This document shows, piece after piece, positions 48,793-62,228 of a stretch of DNA of 64,000 nt (position 1 is its first letter; every line of letters begins with the position of its first letter). The notes beneath the pieces are model-generated. The model saw only the letters and a program-made list of their open reading frames with translations, did not search any database and had not been told where the DNA came from. Made by a program: the position numbers and the translations under genes. The DNA comes from Anarhynchus alexandrinus (Eukaryota > Chordata > Aves > Charadriiformes > Charadriidae): the NCBI GenBank assembly GCA_008711295.1, contig VUYV01000289.1:530314-594313 (forward strand). The letters run 5' to 3'.

Positions 48793-50906
48793 GAAGCTTA
48801 TAGCATGCATGTAACTTACAGCTGACAGTACTGAGTAGTGAAACTGATCCAAGCATCAATGCTATTAAATTTGACGTTAATTTTGATTCATGGTGATATT
48901 TATACTTCCATATTATTACTTTTATAGCTGTACCCAGTTCAATAGGAAATTTTATCCTTATATCCCCTGACAGGGAGGTAATGTTCCTTTACATGTGTTG
49001 TCCAAAGGAGCAAAAGCAAATGATCAGTATGTTATGGTTATACAATTTTTGGCAAAGGCAATCCCAAGCACAAACACAGGCTGGACAGAGGACGGATTAA
49101 GAGCAGCCCTGAGGAGAAGGACATGGGGGTGTTAGTTGATGAGGAGCTCAACAAGAGCCAACAATGCATATTCGCAGACTAGAAGACCAACCATATCCTG
49201 AGCTGTATCAAAAGAAGCATGGCCAGCAGGTCAAGGGAGGTCATTCTGCCCCTCCACTCCATTCTCGTGAGACACCACCTGGAGTACTGCATCCAGCTCT
49301 GGGTCTCCCAACAAAAGAAGGATCTGTTGGAAAGAGTCTAGAGGAGGGCCACAAATATGATCAGAGGGCTGGAGCACCTCTCCTACAAAGACAGCCTGAG
49401 AGAGTTGGAGTTGTTCAACCTGGAGAAGAGAAAGCCCTGGGGAGACCTTATAGCATCCTTCAAGTACCTAAAGGGGGCCTACTGAAAAGATGGAGAGGGA
49501 CCCTTTATCAGGGAGTGTAGTGATAGGACAAAGGGTAATGATTTTAAACAGAAAGAGAGTAGATTTAGATTAGATATTAGGAAGAAATTCTTTCCTGTGA
49601 GGGTGGTGAGACACTGGAACAGGTTGCCCAGGGAAGTTGTGGATGCCCTATCTCTGGAAGTGTTCAAGGCCAGGTTGGATGGGGCTTTGAGCAACCTGGT
49701 CTAGTGTGGAAGGTGTCCCTGCTCAGGGCAGGCGGTTTGGAACTAGATGATCTTTAAGGTCCCTTCTAACTCAAACCATTCTATGATTCTTTGAAAGGTG
49801 ACATTGAACTTGAATTAAAGAGGGTATGTGCATGTGTGTCATTTTGATTTCATTTCAGCCTCTTTTGCATGGATTGATATTATGCCATAGTTGTTTGGTA
49901 CTAGAAATACATGGGATTCTATATGCAGCTACTGTTCATTGTTGAGAAAGTGTTCACATCTGAATTTACACTTAGCAATGTTCTTTGTGTCAGCATTTAT
50001 CTTCTGATTAATTACACATAACTTTTTTCAAACAGTGGGAATTCTAATCTTATTTAAGTCCATAGTATTTTAGTCCAGTAGAAAAGGGTATTTTTGTACT
50101 ATATTAAATATGTTCATGGCACTCTCTAATTATTCACAGTAGCCTTCATCTTTTATCTTCTTTACAGATACTTCAAAAGCAAAAAAGGGAAGAAATGCTT
50201 TATTGTGAGGTATTAGAAAGTACAAATGAAAATGGAGTGCTAAACATTAAAAGTTCCTACTCAACTGACCATTAAACTTAACTTAAGATAAATTCAGGGC
50301 GTATCAACCCTCATTTCATTAAAGAAAACCCAGTCTCAAGAAGCAAATCCTCAGGGTGGAAGAGCTATTTTATTATTATTTCTCAATTCCTTTCAGGTCT
50401 CCCAACTACTTGCTGTAAACACGTAAACATACATACATATGTATATGAAAAGATCAGTTCATGATTCAGGGCTGTAACTATGCTTACTAATGATTTGGAA
50501 ATTCTAAGTCTTGATGTAAAACACCTTGTTTCCCTCAGCCCTCCCTCTCACTTAAAGCCTTTTTTAAACCATGTTGTAATTGTAAAAAACTGAGAGAGTA
50601 AGGTTTATCTATTTCTCCCAGGTTAAGTTCGTTGGCAGACAAGAAGACGCTGAGGAGCCAGAGTTTGTCTCCATTAGTTGAATTAAGGATATCGATCATG
50701 ACCTGAACATAAATCTCTTAACTTTTCTCTGGTGATAACTTCCAAGTAGGATAAATGTTCTTTGGACCTAGCTCACAAGAAATGAATAACATTTCTTTTT
50801 GGCAACTCTACCTTGTGAGTGAGTTGTTAGATATAATCCATGGAGACCATACAGAAAGACATACTACTTACCAACATGACTTAATAGAATAGAATGGTCT
50901 TTATTG
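48793..50906. repeat. 2.1 kb duplicated segment, copy 1
   Basis: The left part (48793-49925) matches 50908-52046. The right part (49710-50906) matches 52048-53244 at offset 2338 with two visible substitutions (ggcact/ggtact, aatgct/aatact). Copy 1 ends at the N at 50907. It contains the CR1 copy at 49058-49790 and otherwise non-coding DNA. Confidence 0.95.
49058..49790 (+). mobile_element. CR1 LINE 3' fragment, copy 1
   Basis: Starts with the ORF2 sequence around ggcaatcccaagcacaaaca and runs through [20 protein letters not shown] coding to the tail ccattctatgattct. Coding potential is broken, with an in-frame TAG in the LLERVQRRA region and frame changes. The allelic or paralogous copy at 51172-51911 is open over 163 codons. 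5' truncation removes most of the element. Confidence 0.95.
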
Positions 50907-50907
50907 N
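50907..50907. other. Single-N gap or contig junction
   Basis: Left of the N is sequence matching 53219-53244. Right of it is sequence matching 48793 onward. The join therefore steps back about 2.1 kb, as expected for concatenated overlapping contigs. Confidence 0.85.
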
Positions 50908-52046
50908 GAAGCTTATAGTGTGCATGTAACTTACAGATGACAGTACTGCGTAGTGAAACTGATCCAAGCATCAATGCTATTAAATTTGACGTTAATTTTG
51001 ATTCATGGTGATATTTATACTTCCATATTATTACTTTTATAGCTGTACCCAGTTCAATAGGAAATTTTATCCTTATATCCCCTGACAGGGAGGTAATGTT
51101 CCTTTACATGTGTTTTCCAAAGGAGCGAAAGAAAATGATCAGTATGTTATGGTTATACAATTTTTGGCAAAGGCAATCCCAATCACAAACACAGGCTAGG
51201 CAGAGAATGGATTGAGAGCAGCCCTGAGGAGAAGGACGTGGGGGTGTTAGTTGATGAGGAGCTCAACAAGAGCCGACAATGCATACTCACAGCCTAGAAG
51301 GCCAACCATATCCTGGGCTGTATCAAAAGAAGCATGGCCAGCAGGTCGAGGAAGGTCATTCTGCCCCTCCACTTCATTCTTGTGAGACCCCATTTGGAGT
51401 ACTGCATCCAGCTTTGGGTCCCCCAGCATAAGAAGGACATGGATCTGTTGGAACGAGTCCAGAGGAGGGCCACAAATATGATCAGAGGGCTGGAGCACCT
51501 CTCCTACAAAGACAGGCTGAGAGAGTTCGTGTTGTTCAACCTGGAGAAGAGAAAGCCCTGGGGAGACCTTATGGCATCCTTCAAGTACCTAAAGGGAGCC
51601 TACTGGAAAGATGGAGAGGGACCCTTTATCAGGGAGTGTAGTGATAGGACGAGGGATAATGATTTTAAATTGAAAGAGGGTAGATTTAGATTAGATATTA
51701 GGAAGAAATTCTTTCCTGTGAGGGTGGTGAGACACTGGAACAGGTTGCCCAGGGAAGTTGTGGATGCCCTATCTCTGGAAGTGTTCAAGGCCAGGTTGGA
51801 TGGGGCTTTGAGCAACCTGGTCTAGTGTGGAAGGTGTCCCTGCTCAGGGCAGGCGGTTTGGAACTAGATGATCTTTAAGGTCCCTTCTAACTCAAACCAT
51901 TCTATGATTCTTTGAAAGGTGACATTGAACTTGAATTAAAGAGGGTATGTGCATGTGTGTCATTTTGATTTCATTTCAGCCTCTTTTGCATGGATTGATA
52001 TTATGCCATAGTTGTTTGGTACTAGAAATACATGGGATTCTATATG
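50908..52046. repeat. Duplicated segment, copy 2 (short contig-like piece)
   Basis: This 1139-base piece is bounded by Ns on both sides and matches 48793-49925. The left two-thirds differ from copy 1 at several dozen positions plus a 6-base indel (ggacatggatctg against ggatctg). From about 51680 onward I see no difference. Confidence 0.95.
51172..51911 (+). mobile_element. CR1 LINE 3' fragment, copy 2
   Basis: This is the same insertion as at 49058-49790, within the duplicated segment. An open frame of 163 codons (51334-51825) covers the ORF2 C-terminus: KVILPLHFILVRPHLEYCIQ-type sequence, [25 protein letters not shown], then FKYLKGAY and [27 protein letters not shown]. It is in better coding condition than copy 1. 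Confidence 0.95.
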
Positions 52047-52047
52047 N
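52047..52047. other. Single-N gap or contig junction
   Basis: The 216 bases left of the N (51831-52046) are repeated without visible change to the right (52048-52263), a typical unmerged contig overlap. Confidence 0.9.
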
Positions 52048-53244
52048 AAGGTGTCCCTGCTCAGGGCAGGCGGTTTGGAACTAGATGATCTTTAAGGTCC
52101 CTTCTAACTCAAACCATTCTATGATTCTTTGAAAGGTGACATTGAACTTGAATTAAAGAGGGTATGTGCATGTGTGTCATTTTGATTTCATTTCAGCCTC
52201 TTTTGCATGGATTGATATTATGCCATAGTTGTTTGGTACTAGAAATACATGGGATTCTATATGCAGCTACTGTTCATTGTTGAGAAAGTGTTCACATCTG
52301 AATTTACACTTAGCAATGTTCTTTGTGTCAGCATTTATCTTCTGATTAATTACACATAACTTTTTTCAAACAGTGGGAATTCTAATCTTATTTAAGTCCA
52401 TAGTATTTTAGTCCAGTAGAAAAGGGTATTTTTGTACTATATTAAATATGTTCATGGTACTCTCTAATTATTCACAGTAGCCTTCATCTTTTATCTTCTT
52501 TACAGATACTTCAAAAGCAAAAAAGGGAAGAAATACTTTATTGTGAGGTATTAGAAAGTACAAATGAAAATGGAGTGCTAAACATTAAAAGTTCCTACTC
52601 AACTGACCATTAAACTTAACTTAAGATAAATTCAGGGCGTATCAACCCTCATTTCATTAAAGAAAACCCAGTCTCAAGAAGCAAATCCTCAGGGTGGAAG
52701 AGCTATTTTATTATTATTTCTCAATTCCTTTCAGGTCTCCCAACTACTTGCTGTAAACACGTAAACATACATACATATGTATATGAAAAGATCAGTTCAT
52801 GATTCAGGGCTGTAACTATGCTTACTAATGATTTGGAAATTCTAAGTCTTGATGTAAAACACCTTGTTTCCCTCAGCCCTCCCTCTCACTTAAAGCCTTT
52901 TTTAAACCATGTTGTAATTGTAAAAAACTGAGAGAGTAAGGTTTATCTATTTCTCCCAGGTTAAGTTCGTTGGCAGACAAGAAGACGCTGAGGAGCCAGA
53001 GTTTGTCTCCATTAGTTGAATTAAGGATATCGATCATGACCTGAACATAAATCTCTTAACTTTTCTCTGGTGATAACTTCCAAGTAGGATAAATGTTCTT
53101 TGGACCTAGCTCACAAGAAATGAATAACATTTCTTTTTGGCAACTCTACCTTGTGAGTGAGTTGTTAGATATAATCCATGGAGACCATACAGAAAGACAT
53201 ACTACTTACCAACATGACTTAATAGAATAGAATGGTCTTTATTG
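52048..53244. repeat. Duplicated segment, third piece
   Basis: This matches 49710-50906 at a constant offset of 2338 and continues into unique sequence after 53244. Its first 81 bases (52048-52128) are the CR1 3' end, present a third time because of the overlap and not as an independent insertion. Confidence 0.95.
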
Positions 53245-56200
53245 CAAATGCACTTTATAAAATAGTATTGTCAAATTCTGTGGCTACATTGTAGTTGACG
53301 GATTTTTAGATATGAAATGAATATTTCACAATATACTAGCAAATAATCCGAGGGTTATCAATTAACCTTAAATTTTGCTTCTCTTTTCATGTGCTTTAAA
53401 AATTATCTCATTATCAGTGCCTGTGCCTGACCTTTGTGTCATAACCACCTGAGTACATTACACTGTGCCAATAAATCTATATGTTCGTTTAGACGACTCC
53501 TTCCTTTTCAACCTATTAAGTAGTGCTGGACATTTAGTTTGGGGTTGTGATGCTATAGACGTTCACAGATTCCTCACAGATTTGACTGAAGAGCCAATTA
53601 ACTATGTCCTTTAAACCCTTATTACCAGATCTGCCAGTGATGTTATTGCCCGAGTCTTGGAAGAATAAATTGAAATTCTTTATCAGAAAACCCTAACTTT
53701 TAAAATTCTTTTTCCACACTCGCAATGATTCATATTCTATGAGATTCTCCTACTTCATATATTTCAAGTTATATAACTTATCATCTGTGAGAAAAACTGG
53801 GTATTTTATTTCTTTTTGGTCACTATAGTTTTATCTTGCTGTGATCTTTTCTAGCCTTTTTGTACATACAGGATCAAAACGATCAATAGCATCATCTTCC
53901 TTTATCTCCCTAAATTCTGAAAGTCTACTCAGAATAACCTGTCCATATTCAGGGTACCAGATCCTGTTTTCCAATTTCTTTTATATGTTATCAATATACA
54001 GGTTTATATAATACTGAACTAAAATTGCATATGTGCAGAACTTGCACAAAATACCTAAAAATATGGATAATGTTATGCTTTAATGGTGTTGGTATTTTTA
54101 ACTCAGTTGATCCTAACCGTCATAAAATATTGAATTAGATGACTGTTCAAAGGCTTTTTCATGCATTTTTTCCTTGTTCCTATATATTCTTTGGAACCTC
54201 GAAACAATCAGCTATTCTCCTACGTAATGTAGTGTTTGATAAATGACTGAGCATGGCAGATGTGACAACCCTTACTTTCAATAACTGCAGGTACTAAAAG
54301 TATCTTATTTTCAGTAATAGATCCAACCCTGAAGCAAACTTTCCTTTTTTTTTTCCCAGAACTCTATCAAAACACTTTATAACTCCTAGTCTTCAGATTA
54401 ACTACCCCCTTATTAAATAATGTATCATGGCACTACTAACCTGACCTTAACCAAAAGTCAAGTAGGTTTCAAGGAGCCCATAACATTGCTTCAGGTTCCC
54501 ATAGTCAAATCTGTCTGCCTGTACTCAAGAACAAGTTCTGGTTATGTCAATATCAGTCCTGAGCACTTTCCATTTTTAACATCTGTTTACTGATGTATAC
54601 ATAGCACAAATGTTCTCACCATTAAGTGCTCAGGAGGATTAGCCATTGATAAGATGTAGCAGTGCCAATTTCTGACTCTAAAATCATATACTTTATTTGC
54701 AAACTCCTCTAGCTAGTTCATTGCAACTAATAAATAGGGAATAATGTGGATGATCCTCTTTTTACAGCTAATAACTGAGGCACCATCTTGCATGCTTTCA
54801 TAAATAGCTCCAAATTCACTGCCTCTGGCTGGAATTTTGGGTCAACATCAATTCTTTATTCTCCCAAAATGAGTTTCCCAAGAAGGCAGATTTTGCTGCC
54901 TTCTCCATATAGGAACAACAAAAAAAACCCGCCGTAGAACAATATCCAGCAAACCTTCCATCATTCTGGGGTGGAGTACATTAGTCTTCAATATTTGCCT
55001 CTTAACAAAGTTAGTTCCTCATTTGTTGTTGTTGTTAGGTTCTGGAATACTACAAATCCTTGATTTCTTCCCATGCACTTTTACTGCATTTTATACTATG
55101 GAAATGTTGAAAAATCTTTCTGCTATAGACCCGATTTTGCACATTCCTGCCTTCAGTCTGCTTTTCTCCATCTCAGATACACTGGTGAGACTTTACACGT
55201 TATATTATGTGAAGTATTAAATGCACAGTCTTATTAGATTAACAGTCATTTCCTCTTGTGAGCGCCATATAAAAAACAAACATGATATCACATATGGAAA
55301 AACTGAGAAAGCAGTATTTAGCATTTTTGCTGACTGATATTCTCCTTTCCCTTAGTTTGCACTGATAGATTTCAGACTAATTTCTTCTGATACTCCCAAA
55401 ATAAGCAAAAAATTAAGTATTTTGTAGATAACTAGATTATTTTATTCTTTACATCAGAAAACAATTTTTACAATAGAAACATGTTTTGTGAATATAATCA
55501 GCAAGCAATAAAGCCTAATATTTTCATACTTCTGGATGAACTTATTGAAAATATTAAAAAATATGAACTTCTGTTTTAAACAGTTATATTATCTAGTCAG
55601 AACTCAGTTGGAATATGAAAATATCTGGACAATTTGACATTTATTTTTGTGTATTATATCAATATGCACATTGCCATATTTGACTGTGTATTGGATCTTT
55701 AGAGAAACGTAGTAAGCATCACTTTTCTAAGCTGTTCATTGGAGAGATGCTTAACTTTCATGACTCTTGAACATAATATTTAGCAAATAAATGCTGAAAC
55801 ATTTATTTGAGATATGCATCAAGTGCTATCAATAAATAATTGGAAATTGTTTTTTCCAATAGAAAACTGTCTTCTGACTTTTCATAACTGTCAACTGGGA
55901 CAATAAGAATCAATTTGATTTTCTTTTTCCTTGTTTGAAGGCATTTATTAATAAATAAACATGATTTTTCTGTTCTACCCAACCCTTTGGGTAGAAATGC
56001 AAATTTCTCTGCAAGATTATGAAAATTGGTTCGAAGTTTTGAGGGTGGAATGAGATTGTGGCTCTATAATCTCAGAAGAAAGTAAATTGAAAGAAATGTA
56101 AGCCTTAGGAAATCCATATTCAGGAGGATATACAGGATATAGATAATCAAGCATTCTCTTAATATCTACTTTTCATTAGAAAACTGACTGTAATACTGTC

Positions 56201-59200
56201 CATATGGAAAAGCCCAATTCAGTGAACTTCGAAAGAGAAGTAAGATACAGTTGCTAAGCTGTTCAGTAATACACATGGTTCCTTTTTACTGCCATAACAA
56301 AACATTCAGTCTCTGCCATGGAGAGACTTCCTTTTTTTTTTTCCATTCACAGGTTTTGAAAATTCCACCTGTATGTACCCTCGAACTGGAAAATAAGTCA
56401 CCTGAAAAGACATAAAGACTGATAGTCATGGCACTAAAGTAATGATGGTATGGGTCACATAGGTATTTAAACACACAGAGGTCAGGTTTAAATATTTATC
56501 TTTGAAATAATAATATTTCTTATAAGCTTCCATTGCATTAGAAAGAGTTTAATAAAGAGTAAATACATCATATCATATAATACAACACAATGCAATACAA
56601 TATAATATATATTTGCAAAGTATTTTTTTCTCTCCTCTTTTCCTAGGTAATTCAGGAAATACATCTGGAGGGAAAGCTCACACCAACACAAGATGTGCAT
56701 TCAGATATAACAAAACCTAAATTAACTATTAGAGAATACATGAACAAGAGGTATCTGAAGACATTTTTCTTTCATAAGCATCAATTCAAATCAGGAAAGG
56801 ATTAAATTCAAACTATAAGTAGGTTCTGGGTAGAATTATATGTTGGCATGGTCAAGTCCTTTTGTGCACAATAAGGATCATGTTCTCTGTCATTCAGTAA
56901 TGTCATCACTACTGAATGAAGCTGTAGGTTTATGAATCACGTTTGTCTTTCTACTACCTGAATTTTTCAGGGATATATGGAATATAAAAGTTCATTTTTA
57001 CGTATTCCTATTGAATTAAAGGGGAATCTACTACAGATCTCAATGAGAAATGGGTAAAAGTTCTTTGAAATCAGTAACTGCCACAGCAGATTGTGTTTAA
57101 CTTTATAAGATTGTATTATCCATGAACTTAAGGTGAATCACTTATTTTAAAATGCTTTTGAATGTACTAAAGATTTTTTCTTTTTTTTTGGTTTTTTTTT
57201 TTTTTTTGCTTATTTCTCTGGCTGCTTTGGAAACTGTGGTACTGTCATGGAGAACAATGAATCAAAATGGTTTCTCTAAACTCTCCTGACACTATATTCT
57301 GGGCATAAAAGAAATAAGGGAATTCTGATAACAACCTTCAAGAGATCTTTCACTTATGCATCCTGAAAATTTTAGTTGGCAACCTAATGTTAAAAAAAGC
57401 TTAAAAAAACCCCCAAAACTGTATATTTCATTGTTTGTGTATTTATAAATATCTGAAATAGAAGGAGGAGCAAATTTAATGCGCAAATCCGATCCAAATA
57501 TTTTATTTCTTTTGGGAATAGCTGTCTCAAGAACATTTAATATTATCTGTTAAATGCAATAAACATACAGAAACAGTATAATAGGCTTTAAACAGAATTT
57601 TGACAAGTAGTTAAAATTCTGTTAAAATAAGTTTTTCGTAGGGTAACATATTAATTCACTTCATAGTTGGCATTTGATGGTCTGTTACACAAAATGCTGT
57701 TCCACTGGAGTGTGAGCTAATGGAACTGTTTTCTTAGTATGAATTAATCAAATTTTAACATCGCTAGCATCTTCAAAGAATTGAGCATAATGGATTAGAC
57801 CTAATTTTCATTTCAGTTGTGCAGTAGTTTGTCAGCAAGTACTGTGAAAAAAAACCCACCTTTCTATATTATATCTAATACCATTTTCAGAATACAATAG
57901 ATATTGTGCAGGCTTTTACATATTTAAAATCAGAATTGGTCGATGAAGCTGATATTGCTGTTTGTTTAACTGCACTTGGAGAATTTTGCCATAGTAAGAT
58001 TTTCAAATGACAGAAACTTCAAAAGCAGGCTAAATAATTAATTCTATAACCACTTACATTGTAGTCCAAGAGCTAGTTTAAATTTTATCCTTTTGCTCTC
58101 CTCTGTATTATATATCTCTGTAAAGTTGGCTTATAGCTGGCAGAAAAGCTGTATTATGTATGTGTATGTTAACACTAGTGAAAGGGGAAAAATTCAAAAT
58201 TAATTTTAAATGAAAATGAGAATTAGCAATACATATCTGGGATACTTTTTTTTCCATAACTTGTGGTCTATCTTAAAGTTTTAAAAACACTGAAAAAATT
58301 TCCTAAATTATATAATGAATTTCCTGTGTTATTTATGTGATGTCTATTCTTGAGGGTCAAAAGTGAACCTTTTTTATCCAAGTTTTGTTGTGTTTTGGTT
58401 TGGTTTTGAATTGGGTAAACTAGGGAAATCTTACACCATTTTATGGGTGGTAATGTGAGGAAAAGCTTTGTTTAAATTACATATTTCTTTTCACGTAAGA
58501 AGTTTATGGATTAATTTTGAAATTAGTCTGTTAAATATCTTTTCTTGCCATAAACTTGTTCTATACTGAGCAAGCTTATACGTCTATACCTTACTTAAAT
58601 GTAAGTTTATTAGAAAATAAGGGAGAGGTAAAGGATTTATTTATTTATTTATTTCAATAGATGGCTGCTACTGCTGTATTTCACTTGATAGTTCTTATTT
58701 GTTGATGTCATGAAAACATTCCTTCCAAAGTGTGTAATTTCATTCTGGAGTTTAGTAAGAAAATGGTAAAAGCCAAATATATCAAGACATTTAAAATTAA
58801 ACTAGACAGAAACGTAGTGAAAACTAACACGGAGAAATTCTTAGTTCTCAAAGAAACTAATTAATTACATGATGTCACATACTAAGACTTTTCAAGTCTA
58901 GAAACAAAAAAGTTTCTTGAGTCACTTATTCTATGAGCTTTTTGAATGTTTTCTACATATGTCTTAAGTCTAATGAACTCTTCCCATTTATACACTGTTG
59001 CACAGTATATTTTCAATACCACCCAAGGGAAAGTGACAAATTTGACCTATTTAATGTTAAAAGAACTACCTCATTTAAAATCTAATTCTGATATGCAATT
59101 ATGATCCACACTAAAGGAACTTATCCTCTGGATCCCTTTCTTCTAGAGAATGGAAAAGGTGATTGTCTAGATGTGCAGGCAAATAGCTAGTGGGAAAGTA

Positions 59201-59277
59201 TTTCTTAGCAATTTGTCACTGAATACCTGAGAATATTTAAGATCATAAATGCAGAATGGAGGGTGAACATAAGTTTT
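53245..59277. other. AT-rich non-coding stretch, nothing recognised
   Basis: No gene, RNA or transposon was recognised across 6 kb. A long T-rich run lies at about 57175-57209 and an ATTT run near 58638-58653. The block 57650-57990 has a mildly enhancer-like texture (several TAAT cores), but far less than 33361-34260. Confidence 0.5.
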
Positions 59278-61325
59278 ATAGAATCATAGAATTGTAGAAT
59301 ACTTTGGGTTGGAAGGAACTTGTAAAGGTCATCTAGTCTAACCCCCCTGCAATGAGCAGGGACATCTTCAACTAGGTCAGGTTGCTCAGAGCCCCGTCCA
59401 ACCTGACTTTGAATGTTTCTAGGGATGGGGTGTCTACAGCCTCTCTGGGCAACCTGTTCCAGTGTTTCACCACAAATCTATCCTCTTTTGGTTTAAAGTC
59501 ATTACCCCTTGCCCTATCACAACCTGCTAAAAAGTTTGTGCCCATCTTTCTTAGAAGCCCCCTTTGAGTACTGAAAGGCTGCAATAAGGTCTCCCTGGAG
59601 TCTTCTCTCCTCCAGGCTGAATAGCACTAACTCTCTCAGCCTGTCCTCATAGGACAGGTACTCCATCCCACTGATCATTTTTGTGGCCCTCCTCTGGACC
59701 CACTCCAACAGGTCTGTGTCTTTCCTGTGCTGAGGACTCCAGAGCTGGATGCAGTACTCCAGGTGAAGTCTCACCAGAGGGAAGTAGAGGGCCTGAATCA
59801 CCTCCCTCAAAATGCTGGCCACGCTTCTTTTGATACAGCCCAGGATATGGTTGGCCTTCTGGGCTGCAAGTATGCATTGTCGGCTCTTGTCCAGCTTTCA
59901 TCCACCAGTACAGTCCTTCTCTCTCAACAGGGCTGCTCTCAATCCCTTCATCCCCCAGCCAGTATTGATAGTGGGGGTTGCCCTGACCCAGGTGCAGGAC
60001 CTTGCACTTGGCCTTGTAGGACCTCTTGAAGTTCACATGGGTGCACTTCTCGAGCTTGTCCAGGTCCCTCTGGATGACATCCTGTCCCTCAGGCGTTTCA
60101 CCCACACCATTCAGCTTGGTGTCATCTGCAAACTTGCTGAGTGCACTCGATCCCACTGTCTATGTCATTGCTGAAGATATTGAACAGTACTGGTCCCAAT
60201 ACAGACCCCTGAGGGACACCACTTGTCACCACTTTTGCCTTACGGAAGTCCAGATGGACAACATCTGTAGCTCTTCCCTTCTCCACTGATGTAGTCACTC
60301 CATCGTAGAAGGCCACGAGGTTGGTCAGGCAGGACTTGCCCTTGGTGAAGCCATGCTGGCTGTCCTCCTGTCAGGAGGAGGACAGGACCTGTCAGGACCT
60401 CCCTGTCCTCCATGTGCCTTAGCTTAGCTTCCAGGAGGATTTGTTCCATGATCTTCCCAGGCATAGAGGTGAAGCTGACAGGTTCGTAGTTCTCAGGGTC
60501 CTTCTTTCTACCCTTTTGAAAAATGGCTGCAAAGTTTTCCTTTTTCTGGTCACTGGGGACTTCACCTGACTGCCATGACTTTTCCAATATCATGGAGAGT
60601 GGCTTGGCAGCTACATCAGCCAATTCCCTCAGGATTCTGGGGTGCATCTCATAGACTTCTGCGTTCCATAGACTTCTGTATGTTCAGGTTCTTCAGGTGG
60701 TCACAGACCTGATCTTCTCTTACAGTGGGAGGGACTTTGCTGTACTAGTTACCATATTGTGGTCCTTCCACTCAAGACATGTGGGGACAGAGGTTGTCAG
60801 TGAAGACGGTGGCAAAAATATTGTTGACTACCTCAGCCTTCTCTTTGTCCATTGTTACCAATTTGCCAGTCTTGGTCATTAAGGGGAGTACACTTTCTTT
60901 GATCTTCCTTTTCTGGCTGACATACCCATAGAAGCCCCCATTATTATTATTCTTTGTGTCCCATGCCAAGTTCAGCTCCAGCTGTGCCTTGGTCTTCCTG
61001 ACCTCATCCTTACACAACTGGGCAGTCTCCCTGTATTCTTCCCAGGATACCTGTCCCTGTTTCCACTACCTGTGCATTTCCTTCTTGCCCTTTAAGTCAA
61101 CCAGCGGGTCTCGACTCAGCCATGCCTGTCTCTTGCCTTCATTTCCTGATTTCTTAACCCTGGGGATCGTGAGGTTTTGTGCTCTGTGGAAATCATCCTT
61201 AAAAATCTTCCTGCTCTGTTTTGCTCCCTTGTCTCTGAGGGGAGTTTCCCAGGGGGTTCTATTGACTGACTCCTTGAACAGCTGGAAGTTTGCTTTCCTA
61301 AAATTTGTGCCTTGAAACTCTTCAA
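59278..61325 (-). mobile_element. CR1 LINE, about 2 kb, reverse orientation, 5'-truncated
   Basis: Plus-strand reading starts with the reversed tail (atagaatcatagaattgtag). Minus-strand frames, from 61325 downward, give the ORF2 linker (TKAQLELNLAWDTKNN, GFYGYVSQKRKIKESVLPLM), then [20 protein letters not shown] and [20 protein letters not shown]. These are followed by [19 protein letters not shown] (motif B), [18 protein letters not shown] (motif C) and the C-terminal [25 protein letters not shown] segment. Coding is split over at least six frames with deletions (motif A is not seen intact), so it is an old dead copy. It belongs to the ggtcatctagtctaacccccctgca tail group. Confidence 0.95.
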
Positions 61326-62228
61326 AACATGGATGAAAAGGTAGAAATGAGAGTCAAAATATTTAATCTTAGTTACTGAGGGTTAATTTTCATAGCTAAA
61401 TTTAGATAGGCAGAAAACTCATCTCTCTGATCAAAGTACATCGGAACTGTAGGTCAAAAGTACCTTTGGAGAAGAAGTCATACTAGGCCTCCTTCACTTC
61501 TGCAAATTTTGGCAAACATTTCCTGAACTTTAGCACTTGCACTTACTATATCAAGAGTAGCTGTCCATTAATATTGATTTTTATCTGTGTACTTTTTTAT
61601 GTCACATATTTGATAAACGAATGACTTGTTAAATATGCCTGTTGTTCTAGTTCTGACACATTACTCCCACACACAAATTCAGCTACATATTTTTGCTCCA
61701 GCACAGAAGTAAATTTCAGGAGATCTTTGTATTTTTTTATTGTTATGGTGACATATTTCCTGTGAAAACTTATTTGTTGAAATAGTTTAGGGAAAGATTT
61801 ATGAGGCATTCTCATACTCCCATCATTTGTTATTTTACTTTTTTTTTCATTATTCAGAAGTATAAAAACACCCTGACTATGCTGGTGAAGTTGGGAGGAT
61901 ATGCAGTAAAGCACTAAAAAAAGAAAATTTCAAAATAATTTACTGTTGGCCTTGGACAATTATGTGAACTTACGGAAAAAAACACTTCACTCTCAATCTT
62001 TATTAAATAAAATCTCAACAAACCAGAACTACTGTGGTGTAACGTGTTGCTCAGGTGTGTAATTAGTCTTTTTAACTTCCATGGGCATCAATGTACAGGA
62101 AAGAGCACCATGAAAGTAGCCTAGCACGGCCTATTGAACACGGGATCTTTGGAAAGAGTTCATTGTGCTACTGAACAGTGAATCTTTGTAAATTGTTGTA
62201 CAGAGTAGCATATCAACCCCATCTATTA
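61326..62228. other. AT-rich non-coding stretch, nothing recognised
   Basis: This lies between two CR1 copies. A 105-codon minus frame (61597-61914) has no recognisable features. Confidence 0.55.

Noticed and set aside
52048..52128. Independent CR1 3' end insertion
   Set aside because: It is the same CR1 tail as at 51831-51911, repeated by the 216-base overlap at 52047.
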